Assembly (NCBI RefSeq): GCF_004563925.1
Contig: NZ_SPNJ01000005.1
Location: forward strand, 248,001 to 312,000
Reading direction: 5' to 3'
DNA length: 64,000 nt
From: Herbaspirillum sp. 3R11
Lineage (GTDB): Bacteria > Pseudomonadota > Gammaproteobacteria > Burkholderiales > Burkholderiaceae_D
Translations under genes and position numbers: made by a program
In this document: positions 31,068 through 39,832 of the stretch, one piece after another
How the letters are laid out: every line of letters begins with the position of its first letter
Position numbering within the stretch: position 1 is the stretch's first letter
Notes under the pieces: generated by a model
Seen by the model: the letters and a program-made list of their open reading frames with translations, nothing else
Database searches by the model: none
What the model was told of the DNA's origin: nothing

Positions 31068-32723
31068 TCACGGTGCGGTGACACTGGCCGATACCGGCAC
31101 AATGGCTTTTTTCTTGCTGTTGTTGCTGGCGACTGTTGCAGCTTTTTCCAAGGGTGCAGCGGTTGTGACTACAGCTGCATCGGCGCCAGTATTCTTGCTG
31201 TTGTTCGCCGCCACTTTCTTGCCGGTGGTTTTGGCTTTGGCGGTCTTCACCGGAGCGATCGGTTTTTCCGGTGTGGCCAGGGCCAACGCTGCCTGCTCGG
31301 CATTATAGGGGGTCTGCGCCAGATAAAGCGAGGGACCCGAGGTGCGCAGCGACACCATCGCGTAGGCGCCGGAGACGCCGACTTCGCGCAATTGCGGGCC
31401 GGTCGCGGTCGGCAGCAGGATCTTGTGCATGCCCGGCGCCAGTTTCACGCGCGCCACCGAGAAGAAGCCCGGCAGGGTGCGCCAGGTGCGTTCATCGGCG
31501 ACTTCGCCCAGCATGGTTCCGGCTTTGGCGGCGATGCTCAGCAGCGAACCGAACATGCCCAGCGAGCCGGAATTATCGTCGATGGCTTTTTGCGCGATGC
31601 CCTTGGTGATCGCACGGATGGAGGAGCGCGCGATGATGCCCGGCATTTCATCCGACAGCGCGCGGCGCGCCATCTGGTCGACGCTGGTCAGCAGAGCGAC
31701 TTGCACCGGCTTGTCGTCGACCGTGATGCTGGCGGGGACCACCGAATTGTCGGCGGCGCGGATGACCGGCCACGAAATCGGCGTGGCAATCAGGCTCAAG
31801 CCGCTGCGGCCTGGAATCGGCAGGATGATCGGCAAGGTCATCGAACTGATCGCTGGCGCGCTGCCCGATTCGATCACGATGAGCGTATCGACCAGCTTCG
31901 GCGAACGGCTGCGCACGCGACCGTCCAGGCCTTTCAGGCCTTCTTCCAGTGTGGCCTGGCCGGGACGCATTTCAATCGCCTTGCGATAGCCGGCGGCCGC
32001 AAGCGACGGTTCGCCCAGACCTTCATAGACGAAGCCGGCCAGATAGTTGGCGAACGCCGATTCGTAGGAATTCTTGAGCCCGCGTACGGCTGGGTCTTCC
32101 AGCGTTTCCACCGGATAGCCGTTGAGCTCCTTGAAGGAAGTGGTCTTCAGGCCCTTCGATTCGGCGGTGCTCTTGGCGGCGTCGAGTTCCTTGCTGCGGA
32201 AGTCGGCGATGATCGCTTCGCGCTCGTGCATCTTCTTGATTTCGGTACGTGCCGAATCCCAGTCGCCGATGGCCAGATGGTCAAGCGCCAGGCGCAGGTT
32301 GATGAAGACCTTTTCGTAGTCGCGGCCGTCGTAGCGGCGCGTGGTGTCGTTGAGGATGATGGAGCCGACGTCGCCCAGCAGTTTGGACGGATCGGTCTTG
32401 ACCTGATCTTCCCAGCCGCGCACCTTTTCGTCGGCGGCCAGCCAGGTTTCCTTGCTGGCCTCGTAGGAACCCTTCATGCGCAGCAGTTCGCCTTTTTCCA
32501 TGAAGTAGAGCAGGTCCTTGTCCTTGTCGGGATTCTGCTGTTCCAGCGCCTGCAGTGCCAGATCCGCGCTGCCGGACTTCATGGCGTCGACCGTGGTGGT
32601 CGCCTTGCGGTCGTAGCCGTTGGTGGCGCAACCGGCCACCAGCGAGATCAGGCAGACACTGCCGCCGATGTTTTTTCCGAGCCGCTTGATGGCGAACGCC
32701 ATGGATTTGTTTTGATCTTGCAT
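31068..32723 (-). CDS. COG3014-type lipoprotein with TPR-like domain
   Basis: A 551-residue protein. A signal peptide leads to lipobox 'LVAGC', placing the acylated Cys at residue 32. Residues about 45-270 are helical and TPR-like ('ALQALEQQNPDKDKDLLYFMEKGELLRMKGSYEAS', described in part, and 'AAAGYRKAIEMRPGQ'). A beta-rich region follows to about residue 470, then a Lys/Ala/Thr-rich low-complexity tail to the end. This is the uncharacterised COG3014 family, which in other proteobacteria is also encoded with YcfL and LpoB. GGGAGG lies 7 nt before the ATG. It is the first gene of the operon and is divergent from a LuxR-type regulator. The basic tail could contact peptidoglycan or lipopolysaccharide; that is inference. 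Confidence 0.85.
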   Translation of the reverse strand: MQDQNKSMAFAIKRLGKNIGGSVCLISLVAGCATNGYDRKATTTVDAMKSGSADLALQALEQQNPDKDKDLLYFMEKGELLRMKGSYEASKETWLAADEKVRGWEDQVKTDPSKLLGDVGSIILNDTTRRYDGRDYEKVFINLRLALDHLAIGDWDSARTEIKKMHEREAIIADFRSKELDAAKSTAESKGLKTTSFKELNGYPVETLEDPAVRGLKNSYESAFANYLAGFVYEGLGEPSLAAAGYRKAIEMRPGQATLEEGLKGLDGRVRSRSPKLVDTLIVIESGSAPAISSMTLPIILPIPGRSGLSLIATPISWPVIRAADNSVVPASITVDDKPVQVALLTSVDQMARRALSDEMPGIIARSSIRAITKGIAQKAIDDNSGSLGMFGSLLSIAAKAGTMLGEVADERTWRTLPGFFSVARVKLAPGMHKILLPTATGPQLREVGVSGAYAMVSLRTSGPSLYLAQTPYNAEQAALALATPEKPIAPVKTAKAKTTGKKVAANNSKNTGADAAVVTTAAPLEKAATVASNNSKKKAIVPVSASVTAP

Positions 32724-32741
32724 TTTTTATCCTCCCCAGGA

Positions 32742-32763
32742 TATGAGCTGCTTATGAGCTGCT
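32742..32763. repeat. Tandem 11-bp direct repeat in the divergent promoter region
   Basis: TATGAGCTGCT occurs twice back to back (32742-32752 and 32753-32763), between the COG3014 gene and the LuxR-type gene and 19 bp upstream of the COG3014 start. One helical turn apart, the two copies could be a binding site for the divergent regulator; this is inference. A nearby short hairpin (32772-32785) with a T-run is also visible. Confidence 0.5.
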
Positions 32764-32836
32764 GCCGAAAGATGCCGGCAGGCATTTTTTTGTTGCATTT
32801 ATTGTAAAGACGGCCGTCGAAAAAAGCCTCATTCGT

Positions 32837-32865
32837 TTGAATGAGATAGCGAAATGTTCTATGCT
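32837..32865 (+). promoter_or_regulatory. Sigma-70 type promoter of the LuxR-type gene
   Basis: TTGAAT (32837-32842), a 17-bp spacer and TATGCT (32860-32865) lie about 60 bp before the chosen start. This places the upstream TTG codon inside the -35 element, so the longer reading of the gene is unlikely. Confidence 0.6.
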
Positions 32866-32926
32866 CGGCTACAGGGATAGAAGTCGCGAACAAAGAACGT
32901 CAAACAATGCGATTCAGGGGTGTCTT

Positions 32927-34063
32927 ATGTCAACGGGGAATGCGGAACAGCGCTTCGGCCAGCTGGTGGAGTTGATTTACGACTCCGTCCAGGATCTGAG
33001 CCGGATCGCGCCAGCCATGGAAATGATCTGCCGCGAGGTGGGCGCCATCGCCGGACACTACGTCCACATGGATGTGGAAAGCCGCGAAGTGATCGCGTCT
33101 TGCGTGAGCAACAGCGACTACCAGGCCGGCGATCTCGAGTACAAGGAATACTACAGCCAGGTCGACGACCGCCTCGGCTGGCTTGCCACCGGGCAGGTCG
33201 GCGAATGGCGCGCCGATCATCAGCGTTTCGACGAGCGCTTCGTGCGCAAGAGCGAAATCTACAACGACTTCCTGTTCAAATACGGCGGCCGCCACATGGT
33301 AGTCGGACGCATCGGCGAGCGCACCACGCAATCCGAGGCGATCGCCTTCCTGCGCCCGTTGGGCGCAGAAGAATATGCCGAAACCGAATACGCCTTCCTG
33401 CGCAGCCTGTCGCCACACCTGATCCGCTCGGCCACGTTGCGCGCGCGCATGCAGACGTTGGAGCGCCAGCAGTCGGCGAGTGAATCTGTGGTGGCGCACC
33501 TGCCTTACGGCACGCTATGGATCAACGCCGCCGGCCGCATCGTCTCGCTCAATCCGCAGGCAACCGCCATCCTCGCTGCCGGCGACGGCCTGTCCGTGCG
33601 CAACGACAAGCTGGCGGTGTCCGAACCGGCGGACGCTGAGCGGCTGCAGTACGCGCTGCGCATGGCGACCGCGATGGAGCCGCGCCAGGGACAATGGTTC
33701 GCCATCGCGCGCCGCAAGCAATCGACGCCGCTGCTGGTGTCGGTGATCCCGGCGACGATTCCTGCCGCGCTCGATCCCCTGTGCGGCGGTCCGTTTGCGT
33801 TGCTGATCCTGCAGGACATGGCGCGCCAGCGTGTTTCGCGTTCGGCGCAGCTGCAGGTCATCTATCGCCTGACGCCGGCCGAAACGCGGCTGGCCGAAGC
33901 CTTGCTCGAGAACGACACCATTGAATCGTATGCGCTCAAGAACGACATCAGCCGCAACACCGTGCGCACCCATCTGGCCAGCCTGTTCGCCAAGACCGGC
34001 GCCAAGCGCCAGGCGGAACTGATTCGCACCTTGCTGGCGTCGCAGCCGCACGTGATGCTTTAG
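32927..34063 (+). CDS. LuxR-type HTH transcriptional regulator
   Basis: A 378-residue regulator. The C-terminal 65 residues form a LuxR-type helix-turn-helix ('YRLTPAETRLAEALLENDTI', then 'ISRNTVRTHLASLFAKTGAKRQAELIRTLL' in part). The N-terminal 200 residues resemble a GAF-like sensor and a PAS-like segment follows ('LPYGTLWINAAGRIVSLNPQATAIL', in part). No phosphoacceptor domain is present. The ATG at 32927 has AGGGG just upstream. It is divergent from the COG3014-ycfL-lpoB operon, and the shared 204-bp region suggests that it may control it. Its ligand is unknown. Confidence 0.83.
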   Translation: MSTGNAEQRFGQLVELIYDSVQDLSRIAPAMEMICREVGAIAGHYVHMDVESREVIASCVSNSDYQAGDLEYKEYYSQVDDRLGWLATGQVGEWRADHQRFDERFVRKSEIYNDFLFKYGGRHMVVGRIGERTTQSEAIAFLRPLGAEEYAETEYAFLRSLSPHLIRSATLRARMQTLERQQSASESVVAHLPYGTLWINAAGRIVSLNPQATAILAAGDGLSVRNDKLAVSEPADAERLQYALRMATAMEPRQGQWFAIARRKQSTPLLVSVIPATIPAALDPLCGGPFALLILQDMARQRVSRSAQLQVIYRLTPAETRLAEALLENDTIESYALKNDISRNTVRTHLASLFAKTGAKRQAELIRTLLASQPHVML

Positions 34064-34098
34064 CAAGGCAAAAACGCGGATTCCGTCCGCGAGCCAGC

Positions 34099-34104
34099 TA
34101 TAAT
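34099..34104 (+). promoter_or_regulatory. Possible -10 element of thrC
   Basis: A perfect TATAAT lies 52 bp before the thrC ATG and directly after the LuxR-type gene. No good -35 hexamer is seen at 16-18 bp, so this is only a weak promoter candidate. Confidence 0.35.
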
Positions 34105-34155
34105 GGCGGTCTCCGTGCAACCTGTTGCAAGACCACTTCCACTCTTACTTACGCC

Positions 34156-35616
34156 ATGCAATACGTCTCCACTCGCGGTCACTCTGCCACACCTTCCTTT
34201 TCCGAAATCCTGCTGGGCGGCCTGGCGCCGGACGGCGGCCTGTACTTGCCGGCGCAGTATCCGCAAGTCACCGGCGCCGAGCTGGATCAATGGCGCACGC
34301 TGTCCTATGCGGACCTGGCGTACGAAGTGCTGAAGAAGTTCGCCGGCGACATTCCCGACGCCGACCTCAAGGTGCTGACGCACAAGACCTATACCGCCGA
34401 CGTGTATCGCAACACGCGCGCCGGTGAAGATGCTGCGCAGATCACGCCGCTCCGCACGCTGGAAGACAAGGATGGCAAGAAGCTGGTACTGCAAGGCCTG
34501 TCGAACGGTCCGACGCTGGCCTTCAAGGACATGGCGATGCAGTTGCTGGGCAACCTGTTTGAATATGCACTGGCCAAGAAGGGCGCTGAACTCAACATCG
34601 TCGGCGCCACTTCGGGTGACACCGGCAGCGCAGCGGAATACGCCATGCGCGGCAAACAGGGCATCCGCGTTTTCATGCTGTCGCCGCACAAGAAGATGAG
34701 TGCATTCCAGACCGCACAGATGTTCAGCCTGCAGGATCCGAACATCTTCAACCTCGCGGTGGAAGGCGTGTTCGACGATTGCCAGGACATCGTCAAGGCG
34801 ATCTCAAACGACCTCGATTACAAGGCCGCGAAAAAAATCGGCACCGTCAATTCGATCAATTGGGCGCGCGTCGTGGCGCAGGTTGTTTACTATTTCCGCG
34901 GCTATCTTTCGGCCACGACCGGCAATGAACAGAAGGTCTCGTTCACGGTCCCGTCGGGCAATTTCGGCAACATCTGCGCCGGCCACATCGCACGCATGAT
35001 GGGTTTGCCGATCGACAAGCTGGTGGTCGCCACCAACGAGAACGATGTGCTCGACGAATTCTTCCGCACCGGCGTCTACCGCGTGCGCAAGTCGGCCGAG
35101 ACCTACCACACCAGCAGCCCGAGCATGGACATCAGCAAGGCGTCCAACTTCGAGCGCTTCATCTACGACTTGCTCGGTCGCGACAGCACACGCGTCAAGG
35201 CCCTGTTCCACAAGGTCGAGACCGCAGGCGGCTTCGACCTGACCGGCAAACCGGGCAGCGATGGCGATGAATTCGCCAGCGTGATCCGCTACGGCTTCGC
35301 CTCGGGCAAGTCGACGCATGCAGATCGCCTGGAAACCATCCGCTTCGCCGAAAAGAGCTACGGCATCACGGTCGACACGCACACCGCAGACGGCATCAAG
35401 GTGGCGCGTGAAAACCTCACCGCAGGCGTGACCATGATCGTGCTGGAAACCGCCTTGCCGGCCAAGTTCAACGAGACCATCCGTGAGGCGCTGGGCCGCG
35501 ATGCGGACCGTCCGGCCGGCTTCGAAAACATCGAAGCGCTGCCGCAGCGTTTCGAGGTCATGTCCGCCGACGCCGCCAAGGTCAAGGCCTTCGTGGCTAA
35601 GCATACCGGGCTGTAA
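34156..35616 (+). CDS. thrC: Threonine synthase
   Basis: A 486-residue enzyme of the long threonine synthase type. It starts MQYVSTRGHSATPSFSEILL. 'GLSNGPTLAFKDMAMQLLG' holds the PLP lysine, 'VGATSGDTGSAAEYAM' is the phosphate-binding and substrate loop, and 'FTVPSGNFGNICAGHIARMMG' is also typical. It converts phosphohomoserine to threonine. Related bacteria place it directly after hom; here it is separated by the lipoprotein cluster and the LuxR-type gene and probably has its own promoter. A serine hydrolase gene follows 9 bp after the stop. Confidence 0.97.
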   Translation: MQYVSTRGHSATPSFSEILLGGLAPDGGLYLPAQYPQVTGAELDQWRTLSYADLAYEVLKKFAGDIPDADLKVLTHKTYTADVYRNTRAGEDAAQITPLRTLEDKDGKKLVLQGLSNGPTLAFKDMAMQLLGNLFEYALAKKGAELNIVGATSGDTGSAAEYAMRGKQGIRVFMLSPHKKMSAFQTAQMFSLQDPNIFNLAVEGVFDDCQDIVKAISNDLDYKAAKKIGTVNSINWARVVAQVVYYFRGYLSATTGNEQKVSFTVPSGNFGNICAGHIARMMGLPIDKLVVATNENDVLDEFFRTGVYRVRKSAETYHTSSPSMDISKASNFERFIYDLLGRDSTRVKALFHKVETAGGFDLTGKPGSDGDEFASVIRYGFASGKSTHADRLETIRFAEKSYGITVDTHTADGIKVARENLTAGVTMIVLETALPAKFNETIREALGRDADRPAGFENIEALPQRFEVMSADAAKVKAFVAKHTGL

Positions 35617-35625
35617 TTAACTGCC

Positions 35626-36882
35626 ATGAGCAAGGTCGCGGCCATCGGTTTTCTGGCCGCGTCGTTGTTGGCGATCGGGAAGGTCGCCACTGCCGGGCCA
35701 GCTCCGGATGAGGACACGCTAGGAAAATCTGCCGGCTATCCGGTCGCAGGCAATCTCCGCCAGGCCTATCAGCAGCACTACCTCGTCGGTTCCTTCAGCG
35801 CGATGGACAGCTTCAATCCCTCCTGCACGTTGGCGCCGTCGCGCGAGCCGGTAGCGCTGGAAAAGAGCGCTGCCGACACCGTCTTCACCTATCGCTTTCG
35901 CGGCGACACGTTCACGCTGGACGACTACATGGCACGCCAGCGCGCCACGGCCGTCGTGGTGGTGAAAGATGGCCGTATCGTGGCCGAGCGCTACAACTAC
36001 GCACGCACGCCGGACATGCGCATGCTGTCCAATTCCATGGCCAAGACCATCGTCGCGCTGGGCGTCATGAAGGCGCTGGAAGAGGGCAGCATCCGCTCGT
36101 TGGACGATCCGGCGAAAACCTATCTCCCCGAACTGGCCGGTTCTCTCTACGGCGAAACACGCATCATCAATCTGCTGCGCATGGCCTCCGGCGCCAGGTA
36201 CGTCGAAGACTATTCGGCACATGATGACCGGGCCGCCTTCAACGACATCATGCACAAGGCCGGCACCCTGCAGGCTGTGCGCAGTGTTACTGAACGCAGC
36301 GATCCGGAAGACGAGCGTTTCAACTATGCGGGTGCGCAGACCAACGTGCTGGCGCTGGTCTTGCGCGCCGCCACCGGGCGCAGCCTGTGCGACTACATCG
36401 GCGAAAAAATCTGGCAGCCGATCGGCGCCCAGGCCAAAGCCACCTGGATGCTCAATCCCGGCGACGGCATCGAGGTGGCGCAAGGCGGCTTCAACGCCAC
36501 GGTGTACGACTATGCGCGCCTGGGAATGATGATGGCCGCCGATGGTGAAGTGCGCGGCAACGCCGTCGTGCAACGCGAACATCTGCTCGACATGACTGAT
36601 CCGCAGCGTCAGCCTGCGGCATTCCGTCCCGGCGTCATGTCGTATCACGGCAGCAAATATTCCGGCTACGGCTTGCAGACCTGGATTCTGCCGGGCAGCC
36701 GGCGCCGCTTTGCGCTGCTGGGCGTGTATGGCCAGGCGATTTTCGTCGATCCGGCGCTCGGGCTGGTGGTCGTGCACACGGCGGTGGGCAAGGATGCGTC
36801 AGGCGACGCCAGCGGCACGCATCTCGGTGCGGAGCGCGATGCCTTGTTGCGCGGGATCGTGGCGACCTACGGCAAATGGTAG
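35626..36882 (+). CDS. Exported serine hydrolase, beta-lactamase/6-aminohexanoate-dimer hydrolase (NylB) type
   Basis: A 418-residue protein with a signal peptide ('VATAGPAP', residues about 18-27). The nucleophile motif SxxK is SMAK (Ser137, Lys140), and Tyr234 in 'FNYAGAQTNVLALVLRAATG' aligns with the active-site Tyr of NylB, where the following residues read YCSANTDVLAW. The last part has 'GVYGQAIFVDPALGLVVVHT', close to the NylB 'GIHGQNLWLDP' segment. Members hydrolyse small amides or esters, or D-amino acid peptides; true beta-lactamase activity is uncertain. It lies 9 bp after thrC and is probably co-transcribed with it. The substrate cannot be named from sequence. Confidence 0.85.
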   Translation: MSKVAAIGFLAASLLAIGKVATAGPAPDEDTLGKSAGYPVAGNLRQAYQQHYLVGSFSAMDSFNPSCTLAPSREPVALEKSAADTVFTYRFRGDTFTLDDYMARQRATAVVVVKDGRIVAERYNYARTPDMRMLSNSMAKTIVALGVMKALEEGSIRSLDDPAKTYLPELAGSLYGETRIINLLRMASGARYVEDYSAHDDRAAFNDIMHKAGTLQAVRSVTERSDPEDERFNYAGAQTNVLALVLRAATGRSLCDYIGEKIWQPIGAQAKATWMLNPGDGIEVAQGGFNATVYDYARLGMMMAADGEVRGNAVVQREHLLDMTDPQRQPAAFRPGVMSYHGSKYSGYGLQTWILPGSRRRFALLGVYGQAIFVDPALGLVVVHTAVGKDASGDASGTHLGAERDALLRGIVATYGKW

Positions 36883-36913
36883 GGTAGCCGCGACGAGCGG
36901 CGTTAGGCGCTGC

Positions 36914-37822
36914 TTACGCGGGATGCCGCCAGTAATTCGGCTGGGCATAGGTATGCCGCAAAAAATCCACGAAGGCGCGTATCCGCAGCGGCAAATGCCG
37001 GCGCTGGGCAAAGACGGCATAAATCGCCGGCGCCGGCGCGTCGAACTTGTCCAGCACCGTCACCAGTTCGCCCGATTCGAGCGCGGCGCCGACCTCCCAC
37101 ATGGAGCGCCACGCCAGTCCCTTGCCGTTGAGCGCCCAGTTGTGTAGCACTTCGCCGTCGTTGCAGACCATATTGCCGCCAACCTTGTAGACGCTGACCT
37201 TGCCGTGCTGCCTGAGCGTCCAGCCGCGCTGGCTGCCTTCGCTGCTGATGGCCAGGCAGTTGTGGCGCGCCAGGTCGTCGGGTGTCTCGGGAATGCCATG
37301 GCGGCGCAGGTAGGAGGGCGCAGCCACCACCACGCGGTGGTTCTCGGCCAGCTTGACGCTGATAAGGTTGGAATCGGTCAGTGCAGCGATACGGATGGCG
37401 ACGTCGACGCCTTCGCCGATCAGGTCGACGATGCGGTCGTTGAGGTTGAGCGTGAGCGTGACGTCGCGATGTTCGGTCAGGAACGAAGGCACCAGCGGCG
37501 CCACGTGCTGGCGGCCGAAGCCGGCCGGGGCCGAGATCAGCAGATTGCCGCTGGCGCGCGCGCTGCGCTCCGAGACCGAGGATTCGGCGTCTTCGAGGTC
37601 GGTCAGGATGCGCTGGCAGTCTTCCAGGAAGGCCGCGCCTTCATTGGTCAGCACGATTTTGCGCGTGGTCCGCTGCAGCAGCTTGACGCCCAGGCGCTCC
37701 TCCAGGGCGTCGAGCCGGCGTCCGATCATGGCGGGGGCGATGCCCTCGGCGCGGGCTGCGGCCGACAGGCTGCCCTTGGCGGCGACATCGACGAAGGTGG
37801 AGATTTGCTTGAACTGATCCAT
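36914..37822 (-). CDS. LysR-type transcriptional regulator (divergent from malate synthase)
   Basis: A 302-residue LysR protein. The N-terminal winged helix reads 'MDQFKQISTFVDVAAKGSLSAAARAEGIAPAMIGRRLDALEERLG' (described in part), and the ligand-binding domain (about 90-295) includes 'GNLLISAPAGFGRQHVAPLVPSF', typical of the large CrgA/DmlR-like group. It is transcribed away from aceB with 181 bp between them, and that region holds three inverted repeats suitable for a LysR dimer. Control of malate synthase and of itself is likely but inferred. It ends 31 bp from the convergent serine hydrolase gene. Confidence 0.93.
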   Translation of the reverse strand: MDQFKQISTFVDVAAKGSLSAAARAEGIAPAMIGRRLDALEERLGVKLLQRTTRKIVLTNEGAAFLEDCQRILTDLEDAESSVSERSARASGNLLISAPAGFGRQHVAPLVPSFLTEHRDVTLTLNLNDRIVDLIGEGVDVAIRIAALTDSNLISVKLAENHRVVVAAPSYLRRHGIPETPDDLARHNCLAISSEGSQRGWTLRQHGKVSVYKVGGNMVCNDGEVLHNWALNGKGLAWRSMWEVGAALESGELVTVLDKFDAPAPAIYAVFAQRRHLPLRIRAFVDFLRHTYAQPNYWRHPA

Positions 37823-37865
37823 GGCGGTACTCTCGAAGGCTGGAAAGCGGCACAGCCATTATCTC

Positions 37866-37939
37866 GTCACTTGTGACTAAAACGCAAAGATAAAGTGATA
37901 AAACGTTTCACTCATGTGGATTTAGTTTAAATATACTAA
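37866..37939. promoter_or_regulatory. Three inverted repeats in the LysR-malate synthase intergenic region
   Basis: GTCAC-N2-GTGAC (37866-37877), AGTGA-N9-TCACT (37894-37912) and TTAGT-N8-ACTAA (37922-37939) lie in 74 bp. The middle one has the spacing of a LysR-type box. These are candidate operators for the divergent LysR regulator; binding is not shown. Confidence 0.5.
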
Positions 37940-38003
37940 GTGCACAAAAATACAATTCGACAAGACATTGTCATCCGATTTTTTATCTACTTAGGAGCAC
38001 AGC

Positions 38004-39590
38004 ATGACGCAATTGACACTGCCGGCCGGGATGCAGATTTCTGGTGAAATCAAGCCTGGTTATGAACAGATCCTGACGCCTGACGCGCTCGCGCTGGTAG
38101 CCAAATTAAGCCGCGCCTTCGAGTCGCGTCGCCAAGAGTTGCTGGCCGCGCGCGTTGAGCGTGTAAAGCGTCTGGACGCCGGCGAGCGTCCCGACTTCCT
38201 GCCTGAGACTGCGAACATCCGCAGCGGCGACTGGAAGATCGCACCGATTCCTGAAGCACTGAAATGCCGCCGCGTCGAAATCACCGGCCCGGTCGAGCGC
38301 AAGATGGTCATCAACGCCTTCAACTCGGGCGCCGACAGCTACATGACCGACTTCGAAGATTCGAACTCGCCGGTCTGGGACAACCAGATCAGCGGCCAGA
38401 TCAATCTGTTCGACGCTATCCGCCGCACCATTTCGCTGGAATCGAACGGCAAGAGCTACAAGCTCAACGACAAGATCGCCACCCTGGTGGTGCGCCCGCG
38501 CGGCTGGCACCTGGACGAGAAGCACGTCACCATCGACGGCAAGCGCATCTCCGGCGGCATCTTCGACTTCGCGCTGTTCCTGTTCCATAACGCCAAGGAG
38601 CAACTGGCGCGCGGCGCCGGTCCTTACTTCTATCTGCCGAAGATGGAATCGCACCTGGAAGCGCGTCTGTGGAATGACATCTTCGTGATGGCGCAAAACG
38701 AAATCGGCCTGCCGCAAGGCACCATCAAGGCGACCGTGCTGATCGAAACGATTACCGCCGCTTTCGAAATGGAAGAAATCCTGTACGAACTGCGCGAACA
38801 CAGCTCGGGCCTGAACGCCGGCCGTTGGGATTACATCTTCTCCTGCATCAAGAAGTTCAAGAACGACAAGGACTTCTGCCTGGCCGACCGCGCCAAGGTT
38901 ACGATGACCGCGCCGTTCATGCGTTCGTACGCGTTGCTGTTGCTGAAGACCTGCCACAAGCGCGGCGCGCCGGCCATCGGCGGCATGAGCGCACTGATCC
39001 CGATCAAGAACGATCCGGAAAAGAACGCCATCGCCATGCAAGGCATCATCAACGACAAGCGTCGCGATGCGACCGACGGCTACGACGGCGGCTGGGTGGC
39101 TCACCCAGGCCTGGTCGAACCATCGATGAAGGAATTCGTGGCGGTGCTGGGCGACAAGCCGAACCAGTTCGAGAAGCAACGTCCGGACGTCGACGTCAAG
39201 GCGGCCGACCTGCTCAACTTCCAGCCTGAAACGCCGATCACCGAAGCCGGCCTGCGCTACAACATCAACGTCGGCATCCACTACCTGGGCGCCTGGCTGG
39301 CCGGCAACGGTTGCGTGCCTATCCACAACCTGATGGAAGATGCGGCAACCGCAGAAATCAGCCGCGCGCAAGTCTGGCAATGGATCCGCAGCAGCAAGGG
39401 CAACCTGGAAGATGGCCGCAAGGTCACTGCCGACATGGTGCGCGCGATGATTCCGGAAGAGCTGGCCAAGGTCAAGGAAGTGGCCGGCACCGGTCCGACC
39501 TACGACCGCGCTGCCAAGATCTTCGAAGACATGTCGACGTCGGAGACGTTTGCCGAATTCCTGACATTGCCGCTGTACGAAGAAATCTGA
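38004..39590 (+). CDS. aceB: Malate synthase A
   Basis: A 528-residue malate synthase of the A type (AceB size, not the 720-residue GlcB type). '[20 protein letters not shown]' is the family signature, with catalytic Arg and Glu residues in 'IRSGDWKI' and '[13 protein letters not shown]'. It condenses glyoxylate with acetyl-CoA to malate in the glyoxylate shunt. AGGAG lies before the ATG. No isocitrate lyase gene is in the window, which differs from the enteric aceBA operon. The divergent LysR gene suggests its own regulation. A clear terminator follows. Confidence 0.97.
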   Translation: MTQLTLPAGMQISGEIKPGYEQILTPDALALVAKLSRAFESRRQELLAARVERVKRLDAGERPDFLPETANIRSGDWKIAPIPEALKCRRVEITGPVERKMVINAFNSGADSYMTDFEDSNSPVWDNQISGQINLFDAIRRTISLESNGKSYKLNDKIATLVVRPRGWHLDEKHVTIDGKRISGGIFDFALFLFHNAKEQLARGAGPYFYLPKMESHLEARLWNDIFVMAQNEIGLPQGTIKATVLIETITAAFEMEEILYELREHSSGLNAGRWDYIFSCIKKFKNDKDFCLADRAKVTMTAPFMRSYALLLLKTCHKRGAPAIGGMSALIPIKNDPEKNAIAMQGIINDKRRDATDGYDGGWVAHPGLVEPSMKEFVAVLGDKPNQFEKQRPDVDVKAADLLNFQPETPITEAGLRYNINVGIHYLGAWLAGNGCVPIHNLMEDAATAEISRAQVWQWIRSSKGNLEDGRKVTADMVRAMIPEELAKVKEVAGTGPTYDRAAKIFEDMSTSETFAEFLTLPLYEEI

Positions 39591-39659
39591 TGAGGTGCTG
39601 ATGCGGCGAGGCGGCGATCTGCACTGAGGTCGCCATTTCTCCGGCATCGCTGTACACGC

Positions 39660-39688
39660 AAAAACGCCCGGTCATGCCGGGCGTTTTT
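39660..39688. terminator. Intrinsic terminator after malate synthase
   Basis: AAAAACGCCCGG (39660-39671) and CCGGGCGTTTTT (39677-39688) pair around a 5-nt loop with A and T runs on both sides. Confidence 0.92.
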
Positions 39689-39760
39689 CATTGGAGCAGG
39701 GCGCGGATGATGCACGCACAACGTACGCACAACGCATGCGCAGCAAAACCTGCAGACGAA

Positions 39761-39788
39761 AAAAATCCCCGACATGTCGGGGATTTTT
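39761..39788. terminator. Palindromic intrinsic terminator downstream of the cold-shock gene
   Basis: A perfect 28-bp palindrome (39761-39788, core CCCCGACATGTCGGGG) flanked by A5/T5 runs. On the minus strand it lies 44 nt after the cold-shock stop. Facing the malate synthase terminator, it isolates the two convergent genes. Confidence 0.9.
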
Positions 39789-39832
39789 CATCATCGAAGC
39801 GAACCGACTAATCGATTCGCTTATCTGCGCAA

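Noticed and set aside
32837..32926. Upstream TTG start for the LuxR-type gene
   Set aside because: The TTG lies inside a good -35 element (TTGAAT-N17-TATGCT), and the ATG at 32927 has AGGGG just upstream.
38106..39647. Open frame of 513 codons opposite malate synthase
   Set aside because: Antisense to a fully supported enzyme; the product is His/Val/Gln-rich without family features.
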